Shown one piece after another: positions 30,101 to 37,840 of a DNA stretch of 64,000 nt. Positions within the stretch are counted from its first letter, which is position 1, and each line of letters begins with the position of its first letter. Below the pieces are notes generated by a model. The model made no database searches. It was given only the letters and a program-made list of their open reading frames with translations, and was not told the DNA's origin. The stretch comes from Pseudanabaena galeata CCNP1313 (lineage in GTDB: Bacteria; Cyanobacteriota; Cyanobacteriia; Pseudanabaenales; Pseudanabaenaceae): NCBI RefSeq assembly GCF_029910235.1, contig NZ_CP112874.1, positions 2,418,001-2,482,000 on the forward strand, written 5' to 3'. A program made the position numbers and the translations under genes.

Positions 30101-30290
30101 GAATCGCAGTTAAACGATTTCCTCTTCCCCATTCCACATCGTCATACCATCCTAAAATCAACATTTCTAGCTTTTGCAACCGTCCAATTTCAGGCGGCAA
30201 TACCTTCAAATCATTTCCCGTCAGATCGAGTGCCTTCCAGCTCTCTCGTTCTGCTTGTGCGATTATTGCCAATAACTCTGCATCATTCAT
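27156..30290 (-). CDS. LRR-Roc-COR-CHAT protein (ROCO GTPase fused to caspase-like protease)
   Basis: The protein is 1044 residues. Residues about 20-290 are leucine-rich repeats, nine of them (83-289) near-identical 23-residue units. Residues about 322-480 form a Roc GTPase: P-loop GHGAVGKTS near 330, RVWDFGGQE, and ANKSDE. Then comes a COR-like region (about 500-720). A linker rich in Gly/Asn leads to a CHAT caspase-like domain from residue 862, with the His/Cys dyad His929 in HFSGHG and Cys972 in LNACYS. In eukaryotic and bacterial ROCO proteins the LRR senses and Roc-COR dimerises. CHAT domains are proteases in bacterial immune and death pathways (for example gRAMP/TPR-CHAT). An NLR-like role is inferred. 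No membrane segment is seen. It lies 67 bp downstream of a toxin-antitoxin-like pair. Confidence 0.9.
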   Translation of the reverse strand: MNDAELLAIIAQAERESWKALDLTGNDLKVLPPEIGRLQKLEMLILGWYDDVEWGRGNRLTAIPQEIFQLTNLKELHIPYNQITAIPDEIAQLANLTELYLSSNQITAIPDAIVQLANLTRLDLGSNKITAIPDAIIQLANLTRLDLGSNKITAIPDAIIQLANLTRLDLGINQITVIPDAIAQLANLTRLDLTSNKITAIPDAISQLANLTELYLWDNQITAIPDAISQLANLTGLYLHRNQITAIPDAISQLANLTELYLHSNQITAIPDAISQLANLKVLNLIYNPLPIPPEILNDINNPAAIIGYWQKLKQGERKPLNEAKVILIGHGAVGKTSLMRQLIDRNFKPDETKTEGIDIRHWQIKAREETVKLRVWDFGGQEIMHATHQFFLTERSLYLLVLNARKDEGNNDVEYWLKIIESFGKDAPVLIIANKSDEHPLKLNRRHLQEKYPNIQGFFETSCKTGLGVDDLRKEITQQIAAMDHVFNELPQQWFHLKEQIEQDNRDHISYTEYERICNDQEISDRQERRDLIRLLHLLGIVLNFAEDTRLQDTSVLNPEWVTGGVYRILNDNLLSTKHKGMLNWQDLTRILTPKNKGDRNCYEENRDRQFILDMMQKFELCFPLDSNSQKPIYLIPELLDEEEPDTGTWENTLNLEYHYKILFSSVISRFIVKMHHCISKRTYWRTGVILAFSESNRAYIKADLADAKIFIRIDGNPNTRRSTLAAIRNNFESIHLSISALEVDERVPLPDNPKFSISYKHLLKLESRGETNYFPEGSDHDYNIRELLDGISSIEDRRSRDEKAESRGNTYIFHKEVGQVIGGNTTTQGKNIGMQNNNLNPNTNSDASPSNKAKNETKPMKTILMLAANPKNSVSLRLQEEERDIKERLRLAGYGTEPIKSAVAVRPRDIQQSILDFDPQIIHFSGHGGNEAGLVFEDIDGNPKLISGEALADLFELFSDRLECVVLNACYSETQALAISQHINYVIGMDRKIGDRAAIEFAVGFYTALGANKPYDFAFKLGCNAIHLAGIDEAHTPQLLKK
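29424..30044 (-). repeat. 69-bp coding tandem repeat, nine units (LRR)
   Basis: Nine consecutive 69-bp units encode residues 83-289 of the ROCO-CHAT protein with the consensus ITAIPDAI-QLANLT-L-L--N. Units are nearly identical at the DNA level, and adjacent ones differ mostly at the exposed LxLxxN positions. The homogeneity points to recent unit duplication. Confidence 0.9.
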
Positions 30291-30357
30291 AAGGAAAAAG
30301 TAGAAAGTAAAAAGGAAAAATTGGAGTTTTTAGATTGCAATTTAATCAGAATATTAT

Positions 30358-30699
30358 TCATAGAAATTCCAACACATTTTTTATCGATTCATGGGAACTT
30401 CTTTGTAGCAAAGCTAACAGCCTTCGCAAAGCTTCGCCAATCGGCAACTGCGGCGACACAATAATTCCAAAATGTTCCTTTTCTGAAATCACATAGTCAT
30501 TGTGCAGCAAAACAAAATCCTTCACATTGAAAGTAAACATACAACTAGCCTTCTCGACTGCATACTCAATCTGTTCGCGATCGCTTCTCCCCTTTCTACC
30601 CAACTCTTGCACATGAGTAGCTTCATATCCCCTCTTGCGTAAAGCCGAAGCCAAGTCAAGCTGTACATCTTCATCTAGCAATAACTTCACCTTAGCCAT
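30358..30699 (-). CDS. DUF5615 PIN-like protein (putative toxin)
   Basis: The 113-residue protein has a PIN-like/Mut7-C fold: KLLLDEDVQLDLASALRKRGY, a central HVQELGRKGRSDREQIEYA, and TFNVKDFVLLH. The acidic residues expected for metal binding (DED, D in SDREQ, D in VKDF) are present. DUF433/DUF5615 pairs behave as toxin-antitoxin-like modules by association. It starts 2 bp after the DUF433 gene ends, so the two are co-translated. Confidence 0.82.
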   Translation of the reverse strand: MAKVKLLLDEDVQLDLASALRKRGYEATHVQELGRKGRSDREQIEYAVEKASCMFTFNVKDFVLLHNDYVISEKEHFGIIVSPQLPIGEALRRLLALLQRSSHESIKNVLEFL

Positions 30700-30701
30700 C
30701 T

Positions 30702-30998
30702 TTAACGACCTGCTTTAGGATGAAATAACGCTTGACTCTTCCAATACTCAATATTAGAAGACTCTTCCAAATCCTTCTCAACTTCTTCCTGATGATCGAA
30801 ATAATAGGCAAGCGCCGAATGTACCTGAGAAGGGCGTAAATGGGAAAGCACACTTAAAATTTCATCAACATTCATCCCCATCTGATAATATCCAGCAATC
30901 CGCCGCACCGTTACCCTCGTGCCTTCAATAATTGGCACACCACCCGCAATCTCAGAACTAGCGGCAATATAAGGATAAATTGTTGCAGTAATACTCAT
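30702..30998 (-). CDS. DUF433 protein (putative antitoxin)
   Basis: The 98-residue protein has the DUF433 core GGVPIIEGTRVTVRRIAGYYQMGMNVDEIL followed by LRPSQVHSALAYYFDH, a helix-turn-helix-like fold. The order antitoxin then DUF5615 is standard. This is the first gene of a likely minus-strand operon that continues into the ROCO-CHAT gene. Confidence 0.85.
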   Translation of the reverse strand: MSITATIYPYIAASSEIAGGVPIIEGTRVTVRRIAGYYQMGMNVDEILSVLSHLRPSQVHSALAYYFDHQEEVEKDLEESSNIEYWKSQALFHPKAGR

Positions 30999-31040
30999 AC
31001 TTTCAGGTAGTAGCGAACTAATTGTATTTTACAAGATTTT

Positions 31041-31199
31041 TCATGCATCCTCAGCACTATCCAAATAACTACGCAGATCGGCGATCGCTTCCTCCGCAGT
31101 CTGAGCCTTTAAAACTCCAGAGCGATACTCAATCAAACCCTCTCGACATTCCTCTAGAATTTGTCGCCTTCTGATGGGATGCTTTGTGCTACATCCCAT
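31041..31199 (-). CDS. Small ORF, 52 residues, unknown
   Basis: A short frame starts MGCSTKHPIRRRQILEE and ends LRSYLDSAEDA. The part from RRRQILEECREGL onward has good coding character and a tail like small antitoxin-type proteins. The first ten residues come from a hairpin (stem GATGGGATG...CATCCCATC), so the gene may be the C-terminal remnant of a longer protein cut by a repeat. It lies 9 bp after the SGNH hydrolase gene on the same strand. Confidence 0.35.
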   Translation of the reverse strand: MGCSTKHPIRRRQILEECREGLIEYRSGVLKAQTAEEAIADLRSYLDSAEDA

Positions 31200-31208
31200 C
31201 TCACAAGC

Positions 31209-31913
31209 TCATGATATGGATATTAGTTGTTCCAATTGAATCTGTGATTGCCAGTTGAGAATGTCTTGAAAAAGAGCGTTATAGCCATCGGTATTAGGAT
31301 GTAGTCCATCTTCACATAGGTGATTTTTAATCCAATCTTTTCCCCGTTCTTGCCACAGATCGAATACATCTAAGTAGGGAATATCTCGCACTTGACAAGC
31401 TGATTTTGTGACCTCTTTGTAGCGAAACTGATCCTCATGGTTGAAATGCATACAACCTAAAAAAGGCATTTTCGATTCATCAACAGGAACCATCCCCACG
31501 AACATCACTGGACAGAGACTCTGCGCTTTGTCCAACAAATTGACAATTTCTAAAGTAAAGCGATCGCCATCTGTCATATTTCGACCTAACCGTTTACCAA
31601 CTCGTGGAGAATCATTCACGCCAACGGATAGAATCATCAAGTCGGGGCGTTTATTTCGCAGTTCTCCCCGCAATAAAAACTCTTGCTCTAAACGCTGATT
31701 AACTTGTGCAGCCGTATCGCCACGTACCCCTAAGTTATAGAGGACATGACTGGGTTCCGTCGTCATCCATTGTCGCCGTAGTTGCTCGACCCACCCCCCA
31801 TTAACAGGATCACCGTAACCATAGATAAGGCTATCACCAAATGCTGTGACCTTTAAGGGCTGATGATAATGGGAAAATAGGTTCGGAGTTCTCAGTAGGT
31901 TTAAGGTTGTCAT
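31209..31913 (-). CDS. SGNH/GDSL-type hydrolase
   Basis: The 234-residue esterase/lipase-type protein has block I TAFGDSLIYGYGD with the nucleophile Ser, a Gly region, block III VGVNDS and block V DGLHPNTDGYN with the Asp-His pair. It shows no signal peptide, so it is probably cytoplasmic. ATG 31913 is preferred over a GTG four codons upstream. The substrate is unknown. Confidence 0.88.
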   Translation of the reverse strand: MTTLNLLRTPNLFSHYHQPLKVTAFGDSLIYGYGDPVNGGWVEQLRRQWMTTEPSHVLYNLGVRGDTAAQVNQRLEQEFLLRGELRNKRPDLMILSVGVNDSPRVGKRLGRNMTDGDRFTLEIVNLLDKAQSLCPVMFVGMVPVDESKMPFLGCMHFNHEDQFRYKEVTKSACQVRDIPYLDVFDLWQERGKDWIKNHLCEDGLHPNTDGYNALFQDILNWQSQIQLEQLISIS

Positions 31914-32006
31914 TGGGTAATGCACTTCGGCTAAATATTTGATTAGTGACTTTACAAATCTACATCTAGATTAGCGCAACTAATCTCAAAACACAAAATG
32001 GCTATA

Positions 32007-32035
32007 CCATTTTTCACTTTCGTCGAACTGACGTT
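32007..32035. repeat. Truncated end of the 113-bp MITE family
   Basis: The sequence ATTTTTC(A/G)CTTTCGTCGAACTGACGTT matches the right end of the 113-bp elements at 38995, 45630 and 60454, including the terminal inverted repeat. The left part is missing or reduced to AAAATGGC. Confidence 0.6.
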
Positions 32036-32052
32036 AATTACGGTGAGCTACT

Positions 32053-32168
32053 TATAGCAACGCAAGAGATAGATAGGACAAATCAAAACCAAAAAGGTGA
32101 GTGGCGGCGCTTCGCGCCGCCACTCACCTTTTTGGTTTTATGTCCTAAGCAAAACTTACATTGCTATA
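32053..32168. mobile_element. MITE-like element, family C (116 bp), copy 1
   Basis: The ends TATAGCAACG(C)AAG and CTTACATTGCTATA are inverted repeats. The middle is a long hairpin on AAACCAAAAAGGTGAGTGGC. A second element of exactly 116 bp is at 38875-38990. It has no ORF, and no target duplication is clear beyond a possible TA. Confidence 0.75.
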
Positions 32169-32183
32169 GCAGGAGATAGCAGT

Positions 32184-33554
32184 TCAACGCGATCGCAAAC
32201 GATGGTTTTTATTAATTAACTTACGCAGTTCCAACGCTTCTTGATATTCAGGCTGTGCTTGTAGTACTTTCTCAACCACAAAAAGTGATTCGCTATAACG
32301 CTTAGCACGGTATAGAGTTGCTGCTAAGGCATATTGGGTATCAATTTTGGAAATTCCTCCCCATAGGATATTGGCTTTGAGGGAATTAGAAAAGGCGTTG
32401 ATAGCTTCCAAATCTTTATTTTGATTGTAAAAAATCACGCCCCGATTGTGCCACACTTCTGAGAATCCCTCCGACAGTTTTATCGCTTTGTCATAGGCTT
32501 GCAGTGCTTCTTCATTACGGTTGACTTTCTTTAGTACATTGCCCTTCTTATACCAAGAAGGATAGTCATCAGGCTCAATGGCAATTACCTGAGCATAGGC
32601 TAATATAGCATCTGAATACAGCCCCAAGGCAGTCAGTGCATCGGCTTTTCCATACCAAGCATTAGTATAGTTTGGATTTTGAGCAATTAATTCCTCAAAA
32701 ACGATTAATGCTTTTTGGTTTTCGCCTTGATCAAGTAGTCGAATCCCATCAATATAAGTCTCATAGAACTTTTCACTGCTATCGCCACCAAAGAACCTGA
32801 TCTGAGGATTCTCACGACGAATTTTTTGGCCACGTTCAAAAGATTGAATCGTATCTTTATAGCTTCCTAATCTTGATTTTGCTTCAGCTTCGCCATAGTA
32901 AATGACATAATCTTGAAGGCTGAGTAAGTCTTTAGATGCAATGTAAGAATTATTGTGTGAGAATAGAACTGCCCGACGATAGGCTGCGCGGGCTTCTTCA
33001 TAGCGTTCTAATCTGAATAATGCTAGCCCTTTAAAAAACCAGACAAAGCTAGAGCTAGGCTTAAGCTTGATGGATTCTTCCAAAGAAGCGATCGCCTCTT
33101 CATAGCGATTGAGATCAACTAAAGCTGTGCCACGATTAAACCACCATAGATAGTAGTCTTCCACCTTGGAGCGAGGCTCGACGCGATCAACAAAAATCGC
33201 TCCTGGACTGATTTGCAATGCTTGATCATAGGAAGAAATCGCTAGATCATATTTTTTGAGTCCTGCTAATGCTAAACCGTGATTGTTCCATAGTTCTGGA
33301 TCTCTACGTCCGCGTTCATCTTGTAATGCAATTTCAAAACAATTGAGAGCCTCATGAAAGCGGTTTTGCTTCAAAAAAATATTGCCAAGTAGCTTGTAAT
33401 TGCCAGGATGATTAGGCGTTGAGCCAATATTACAAATCGGCTTTTGACTTTGACTATAAGCAGAGTTGGTGAACACCCCAAAGAATTCTATTGTATAACC
33501 TGATAAAATCAAGCCGTAGGTTAACAAGCGTAGCAGTAAAGAGTGTGAGGTCAT
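32184..33554 (-). CDS. Secreted TPR-repeat protein
   Basis: The 456-residue protein has an N-terminal signal-like segment (about residues 5-32, ending near AYSQSQ), then about ten tetratricopeptide repeats: NHGLALAGLKKYDLAISSYDQAL, RGTALVDLNRYEEAI, FKGLALFRLERYEEAR, KADALTALGLYSDA, KGNVLKKVNRNEEAL and others. TPR proteins scaffold complexes; the partner is unknown. It starts 35 bp after the pseudokinase gene on the same strand, so the two are probably one operon and may act together at the envelope. Confidence 0.85.
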   Translation of the reverse strand: MTSHSLLLRLLTYGLILSGYTIEFFGVFTNSAYSQSQKPICNIGSTPNHPGNYKLLGNIFLKQNRFHEALNCFEIALQDERGRRDPELWNNHGLALAGLKKYDLAISSYDQALQISPGAIFVDRVEPRSKVEDYYLWWFNRGTALVDLNRYEEAIASLEESIKLKPSSSFVWFFKGLALFRLERYEEARAAYRRAVLFSHNNSYIASKDLLSLQDYVIYYGEAEAKSRLGSYKDTIQSFERGQKIRRENPQIRFFGGDSSEKFYETYIDGIRLLDQGENQKALIVFEELIAQNPNYTNAWYGKADALTALGLYSDAILAYAQVIAIEPDDYPSWYKKGNVLKKVNRNEEALQAYDKAIKLSEGFSEVWHNRGVIFYNQNKDLEAINAFSNSLKANILWGGISKIDTQYALAATLYRAKRYSESLFVVEKVLQAQPEYQEALELRKLINKNHRLRSR

Positions 33555-33589
33555 AATTTTCGATGGGAAAGCTTAGTTTCGTAGATATT

Positions 33590-35068
33590 CTATCTAGCAA
33601 CACGTGGTGCTGGTGGTAATGGTGAAGTGACTCTTTCTACAGGAGGGGTATAGGCTTCTGGAGGAGGGGTATAGGTTTCTGGAAGAGGGGTATAGGTTTC
33701 TAGAGGAGAGATATATGGTTCTGGAGGAGAGATATATGGTTCTGGAGGTTCTACTTTTGGTGGAGGAATGACAACAGATTGAGATGAGGGTATGAGAGGG
33801 TTAGTTATCTTTTGCTTTGCTTCTTCTAAAAATTCCTTGCCCCGTAACTGCCAATAGGCAGTCGGTGAGATTCCTTTAGCACTATTGAACGAGGCTAGCC
33901 ATTTTACATCCTTCGTTGATTCATCTACTTTTTGAGTTAGGCTGTTGTTTTTCTTCAGATCTAGCTCCCATTGAGCCAAGAGTTGATCAGCTTTTGAGCG
34001 CATTGGACTATTTAACGGTATAGCTTGTAATATCCTTTTTGACTCACTCAAATTACCTTTAGTTTCATATTCATTTTTTGCTAAAGCGATTAACTTATCT
34101 ATATCATCAGACTTTCTCTCTTCATCAATCCTTGCGATCGCTTGATCCATTGATTGATTTATGGAATTAGCAAATTCTATATTTTTATTGCCATTGTTAG
34201 CCGTTCTGGACTGCATATAAAAGTAAGCTCCAACTGCACCGCTAACCGTTACTCCACCACCTAAAAGCATGATAAGTAAGAATCGTGTTAAGTCTTTGAT
34301 GTTGGGTTTAGATTGATGGTTAGCAGCCTTGACTTTTCTATAAATTTGGGTATTGGAGAAATTCACCTTCAGCTTTTTGGTTTTATTGCTGGAATTTTTT
34401 CCTGATTTTAAAGCTCCTAGAGAATTTGGCTCAGTGGGTAATGGGGTTGTTGGTGAGGATGGTTGTGATGTCAAATTTGACAGTAGAGGAGATAGCAATG
34501 AAGGATTGACGCTATTCCCCAGAGAGGTGATCGTAGATTCAGAAGGGCTAATAACTGGCTGTAGAGATTGCAGCATTTGCCCTGCATCATTGTAGCGAAA
34601 GGCTGGTTCAGATGAGAGAGCCGAATTGAGAATTTGCTTAAACTTATCGCTAACTGAGCAGAGTTCTTGCCAATTCCATGTATTGTTTGATGTTTTGAGT
34701 GCTTCTGGAGGAAAGCCTGTGAGCAGAACGATAATTACTACACTGATCGCATAAATATCGGCTGTGGGTGTTGCTTGTTGTGTTTGTAAGGTTTCAGGGG
34801 CTAGGTAAATTTGATGGTTTCTCCCGTTGGCATCTAGCAGGATAATCTGCATATGATCGTAATCGTAGGCAACTGTGTCCAGAGAAATTGACCCATGTGC
34901 CTGATTGCGAGCATGTAACTCGCTTAGTTGAGGAAGTATTTGCCGCAAGATGTCTTGAGCTTCCGCTTCAGAAAGTCCATGCCCAGAAACAGGGGCAAGT
35001 AATGTGCGATAAGTTGAATATTGCGTTTGCATAACTTCATCAACTCCAATATTTAGCCCTGTTGGCAT
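33590..35068 (-). CDS. Membrane-anchored Ser/Thr pseudokinase
   Basis: The protein is 492 residues. Residues about 25-175 resemble the C-lobe of a Hanks-type kinase: ILPQLSELHARNQAHGSISLDTV, then IYLAPETL and ADIYAISVVIIVLLTGFPP. The catalytic loop is HGSISLDT where HRDLKPEN is expected, no DFG is seen, and the N-lobe with the ATP-binding Lys is missing. It is therefore probably catalytically dead. One transmembrane helix lies near residues 263-283, followed by a coiled extracytoplasmic region and Pro-rich repeats (PPEPYIS, PLETYTP, PPEAYTP). A second possible start is M13. It is followed by the TPR gene. Confidence 0.8.
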   Translation of the reverse strand: MPTGLNIGVDEVMQTQYSTYRTLLAPVSGHGLSEAEAQDILRQILPQLSELHARNQAHGSISLDTVAYDYDHMQIILLDANGRNHQIYLAPETLQTQQATPTADIYAISVVIIVLLTGFPPEALKTSNNTWNWQELCSVSDKFKQILNSALSSEPAFRYNDAGQMLQSLQPVISPSESTITSLGNSVNPSLLSPLLSNLTSQPSSPTTPLPTEPNSLGALKSGKNSSNKTKKLKVNFSNTQIYRKVKAANHQSKPNIKDLTRFLLIMLLGGGVTVSGAVGAYFYMQSRTANNGNKNIEFANSINQSMDQAIARIDEERKSDDIDKLIALAKNEYETKGNLSESKRILQAIPLNSPMRSKADQLLAQWELDLKKNNSLTQKVDESTKDVKWLASFNSAKGISPTAYWQLRGKEFLEEAKQKITNPLIPSSQSVVIPPPKVEPPEPYISPPEPYISPLETYTPLPETYTPPPEAYTPPVERVTSPLPPAPRVAR

Positions 35069-35512
35069 ATAAGCTCAAAAAGTCTTGAAATCTTCTTGTA
35101 ATCCATGTTTTAGAAGCTTTGTATTAAAAAACATTAAAATGTAGACTGGGAGAGCTTTTTAGCAATCCTGCCTATTATATCGCAATGAGACTAGTAATCA
35201 TGTATAGCTGTAGTTAAATGTCAACCCCAAAATTAATGGGTTGGCGTTGTAAAGCACCACTGATTGTTTGATTTTTGGAGTTGCCAGAATTGGCGACCAA
35301 AAAATTGATTTTAGTGTTTTCAGCGCCCAAGGCGCTGAAAACACTAAAATCAATTTCATAATGAGAATAGCTGGCTATAGCTGGCTATAACTAGCTATAA
35401 CTAGGGGCAGCAGCAATGCTAGATTTAATTACTGATTAATTTCTAAACAAGACCAAAATAAAAATTGTGATTTCATCTTAACAAAAGAAAACAAACAACG
35501 ACATTAGCAAAA
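35069..35512. other. 444-bp spacer: hairpin plus short repeats
   Basis: No gene is supported here. It holds a perfect hairpin at 35302-35356 and a run of related GGCTATA/TAGCTATAACTAG units at about 35370-35405. The part next to 35068 must carry the promoter of the pseudokinase-TPR operon, but I cannot name a box with confidence. Confidence 0.6.
35302..35356. repeat. Perfect 26-bp-arm hairpin
   Basis: Arms on AAATTGATTTTAGTGTTTTC and AGCGCC are fully complementary around loop CAA. It sits downstream of no gene end and upstream of a gene start, so it is better viewed as a dispersed repeat than a terminator. Confidence 0.7.
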
Positions 35513-37018
35513 TCACTGAGAAAGCTCAACCTTAATCGCAAAATAGAAAGTTGCACCTTGAGTGACTTGCTCGGTCTGCCATTTTAATGGAGGATTACCA
35601 CCTACTTTTCCAAAACTTTCAACCCAGATCGTTCCTCCCATTAGCTCAGCTAAGCGCTTACTGATCGCTAAACCTAAACCAGTACCACCATATTTTCGGC
35701 TAATTGAATTATCAGCCTGCATAAAAGCTTGAAATAAATTGGTAATGCGATCGCCTGTAATACCGATCCCTGTATCTGTAACTGCTACTTGAAGCTCATA
35801 TTGATCTTTTTGATCTTCTGCAAATAAGTGATTACCACTAACTACAACTGAAACAGCACCTTGAGGGGTAAATTTAACCGCATTTCCAACAATATTTACA
35901 AGAATCTGACGCAGGCGAGTGCTATCACCAATGACATGTAAAGGAACCTCAGGATGAATCTTATATTGCAAACTAATCCCTTTATCTTTAGCCTGACCAT
36001 TTAATAAATGACAAACTGATTGAAACACATCCGCTAAGGCATATTCTCTCTGCTCTATCTTCAGCATTCCTGACTCAATTTTAGAGAAATCAAGAATATC
36101 GTTGATAATTGTTAAAAGAACATCACCACTTTCGATAATTGTTTGTACAAAATCCTGTTGCTCTTCTGTGAGTTCTGTCGTTGAGAGTAACTGCGCCATC
36201 ACCAATACTCCATTCATCGGCGTGCGGATTTCATGACTCATGTTGGCAAGAAAATCACTCTTAGCCTTAGTTGCGGCTTCGGCGGATTCCTTTGCTTGGG
36301 CTAGGGCAATTTCCGAGAGTTTGCGCTCTGTGATATTCCGTGAAATTTGAATAACTGTATCCTCGGATAAGGGAGAAATATTGGAGGCAAACCATACCTC
36401 TTTTCCCTCAATCTGTAATCTGTAATCACAACTGACAACTTGTTGAGCGATCAAGGCTTTTTGAATAGTTTGTAAAATAATATTTGCCGCTTCTTCTGGT
36501 AGTTCTTCATGAATAGGCTTACTGAGAACTTCCTCACGGGTTCCTTTTAAGTTCACATTTTGGGTTTTGGCTATTTTTAGACAACGCCCTTCTCGATTGC
36601 GGACTAGCACCACATCAGTCATCGCACCAAGGAGGATACTCTGTTCAATATATGCATCTTTAAGTTTGGCTTGACTCTCTCTTAAGTCAAGTTCAATTTG
36701 TTTCTGCTCGCTAGTATCTTCAGTGTTAGAATTATTTTGCAAAGAATCTTCATGAACTTCAGACAAACCTAAATGCGATCTGTTAATCCATCGCAGTATC
36801 AAATACCCTAGTCCCATTGATACAATTACTGGTAAACCTAACAGCAGAGTTATTGAATTAGGATTAAGTAGAGGATCTGATATTACTTCGCTATAACGGG
36901 AAGTCAAGTAATTTGCCAATATCCTTATTACGATAAGCTGCAATACAAACGGTAGCAGCAGCCAATAAATGGATATGTTGCCTTTGAGAAAAGATTGACG
37001 ACAGCCGTGAGAAGACAT
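35513..37018 (-). CDS. Membrane PAS sensor histidine kinase
   Basis: The protein is 501 residues. Two N-terminal transmembrane helices (about 17-38 and 55-80) have almost no loop between them. They are followed by a PAS domain (about 120-235, PAC end ISRNITERK), HisKA (LANMSHEIRTPMNG) and HATPase (VNIVGNAVKFTPQ, DTGIGIT, GTGLGLAIS). No receiver or regulator gene follows, so it is an orphan kinase here. The gene at 37090 precedes it on the same strand with a 71-bp gap. Confidence 0.92.
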   Translation of the reverse strand: MSSHGCRQSFLKGNISIYWLLLPFVLQLIVIRILANYLTSRYSEVISDPLLNPNSITLLLGLPVIVSMGLGYLILRWINRSHLGLSEVHEDSLQNNSNTEDTSEQKQIELDLRESQAKLKDAYIEQSILLGAMTDVVLVRNREGRCLKIAKTQNVNLKGTREEVLSKPIHEELPEEAANIILQTIQKALIAQQVVSCDYRLQIEGKEVWFASNISPLSEDTVIQISRNITERKLSEIALAQAKESAEAATKAKSDFLANMSHEIRTPMNGVLVMAQLLSTTELTEEQQDFVQTIIESGDVLLTIINDILDFSKIESGMLKIEQREYALADVFQSVCHLLNGQAKDKGISLQYKIHPEVPLHVIGDSTRLRQILVNIVGNAVKFTPQGAVSVVVSGNHLFAEDQKDQYELQVAVTDTGIGITGDRITNLFQAFMQADNSISRKYGGTGLGLAISKRLAELMGGTIWVESFGKVGGNPPLKWQTEQVTQGATFYFAIKVELSQ

Positions 37019-37089
37019 TTAGATTTGTTAGAGGGGTTGCCCTTGTTTTTTATTATGACAGAGCCTTGTATTTTTATCAAAATAGGGAA

Positions 37090-37710
37090 TTAGGCTGGAC
37101 GCACAAACCATAAACTGCGTTTACCATCATGGGAAATGCAATCTAGAATTAAGTCTTTGACCCTAATCGGTAAGCGTCCACTCCTACGCGATCGCCTTAA
37201 ACTACTGGGAGAGCATTGCAAGATTTTGGCAATCTCTGTCGTTGTCCAGAGCCTAGTAAACAAGTCATCAGGGAAAGAAGACATGCTTTGGGCTAGCTCT
37301 TTCCAAGCCTGAACGTAAACTTCAGTGGCATCAGTGTGCTGGATCATCGTTTCGTTGTCTTTGCTATGATCTATCTCTACTAGCGCAGGTGGTCTTGAAT
37401 CTAATTCGCCAAAAATATCAGTATCAATATAAACTTGGACATTAAATATATCGTCCCAACTCTTGAGAAAATCTTCCTCATTTTCTATTCCCAAATCATT
37501 TGCATCCCTTGCCAAAGACTGATCTTTTAAGAATGCTTGATCAGTCCCACTTTTTACTAGAGAGATCAGATTTTCTAGGGATGCGATGATTTTTTGTTGG
37601 TCATGGTTTTGATAGAGATTAATAATCTCTTGCAGCGAAAGGGCAAGCTCTTTTGGTACGGCTAGCATCTCTACATCTGATTGCTGAGTTGGCTGTAAGG
37701 GATCGACCAC
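37090..37710 (-). CDS. Unknown protein with C-terminal HTH-like segment
   Basis: The 206-residue protein is not recognised as a whole. Residues about 5-130 are acidic and helical (SLQEIINLYQNHDQQKIIASL, ENEEDFLKSWDDIF). Residues about 155-206 contain TTTEIAKILQCSPSSLRRSRRSGRLP, which looks like an excisionase/MerR-type helix-turn-helix, then a short beta-like end. It may bind DNA. It lies upstream of the orphan histidine kinase on the same strand and could be in its operon. Confidence 0.65.
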   Translation of the reverse strand: MVDPLQPTQQSDVEMLAVPKELALSLQEIINLYQNHDQQKIIASLENLISLVKSGTDQAFLKDQSLARDANDLGIENEEDFLKSWDDIFNVQVYIDTDIFGELDSRPPALVEIDHSKDNETMIQHTDATEVYVQAWKELAQSMSSFPDDLFTRLWTTTEIAKILQCSPSSLRRSRRSGRLPIRVKDLILDCISHDGKRSLWFVRPA

Positions 37711-37840
37711 AGGAAAGACCCAAATAAAATTGCTGTGGAACTATAAAAGATTTCAAACAAATCCACGATTTTAAAAGTATAACGCTAGTCTCTATGGAGA
37801 TAACAACTATTCACCGATTTGTCGATCGGCAAAAGCACGT

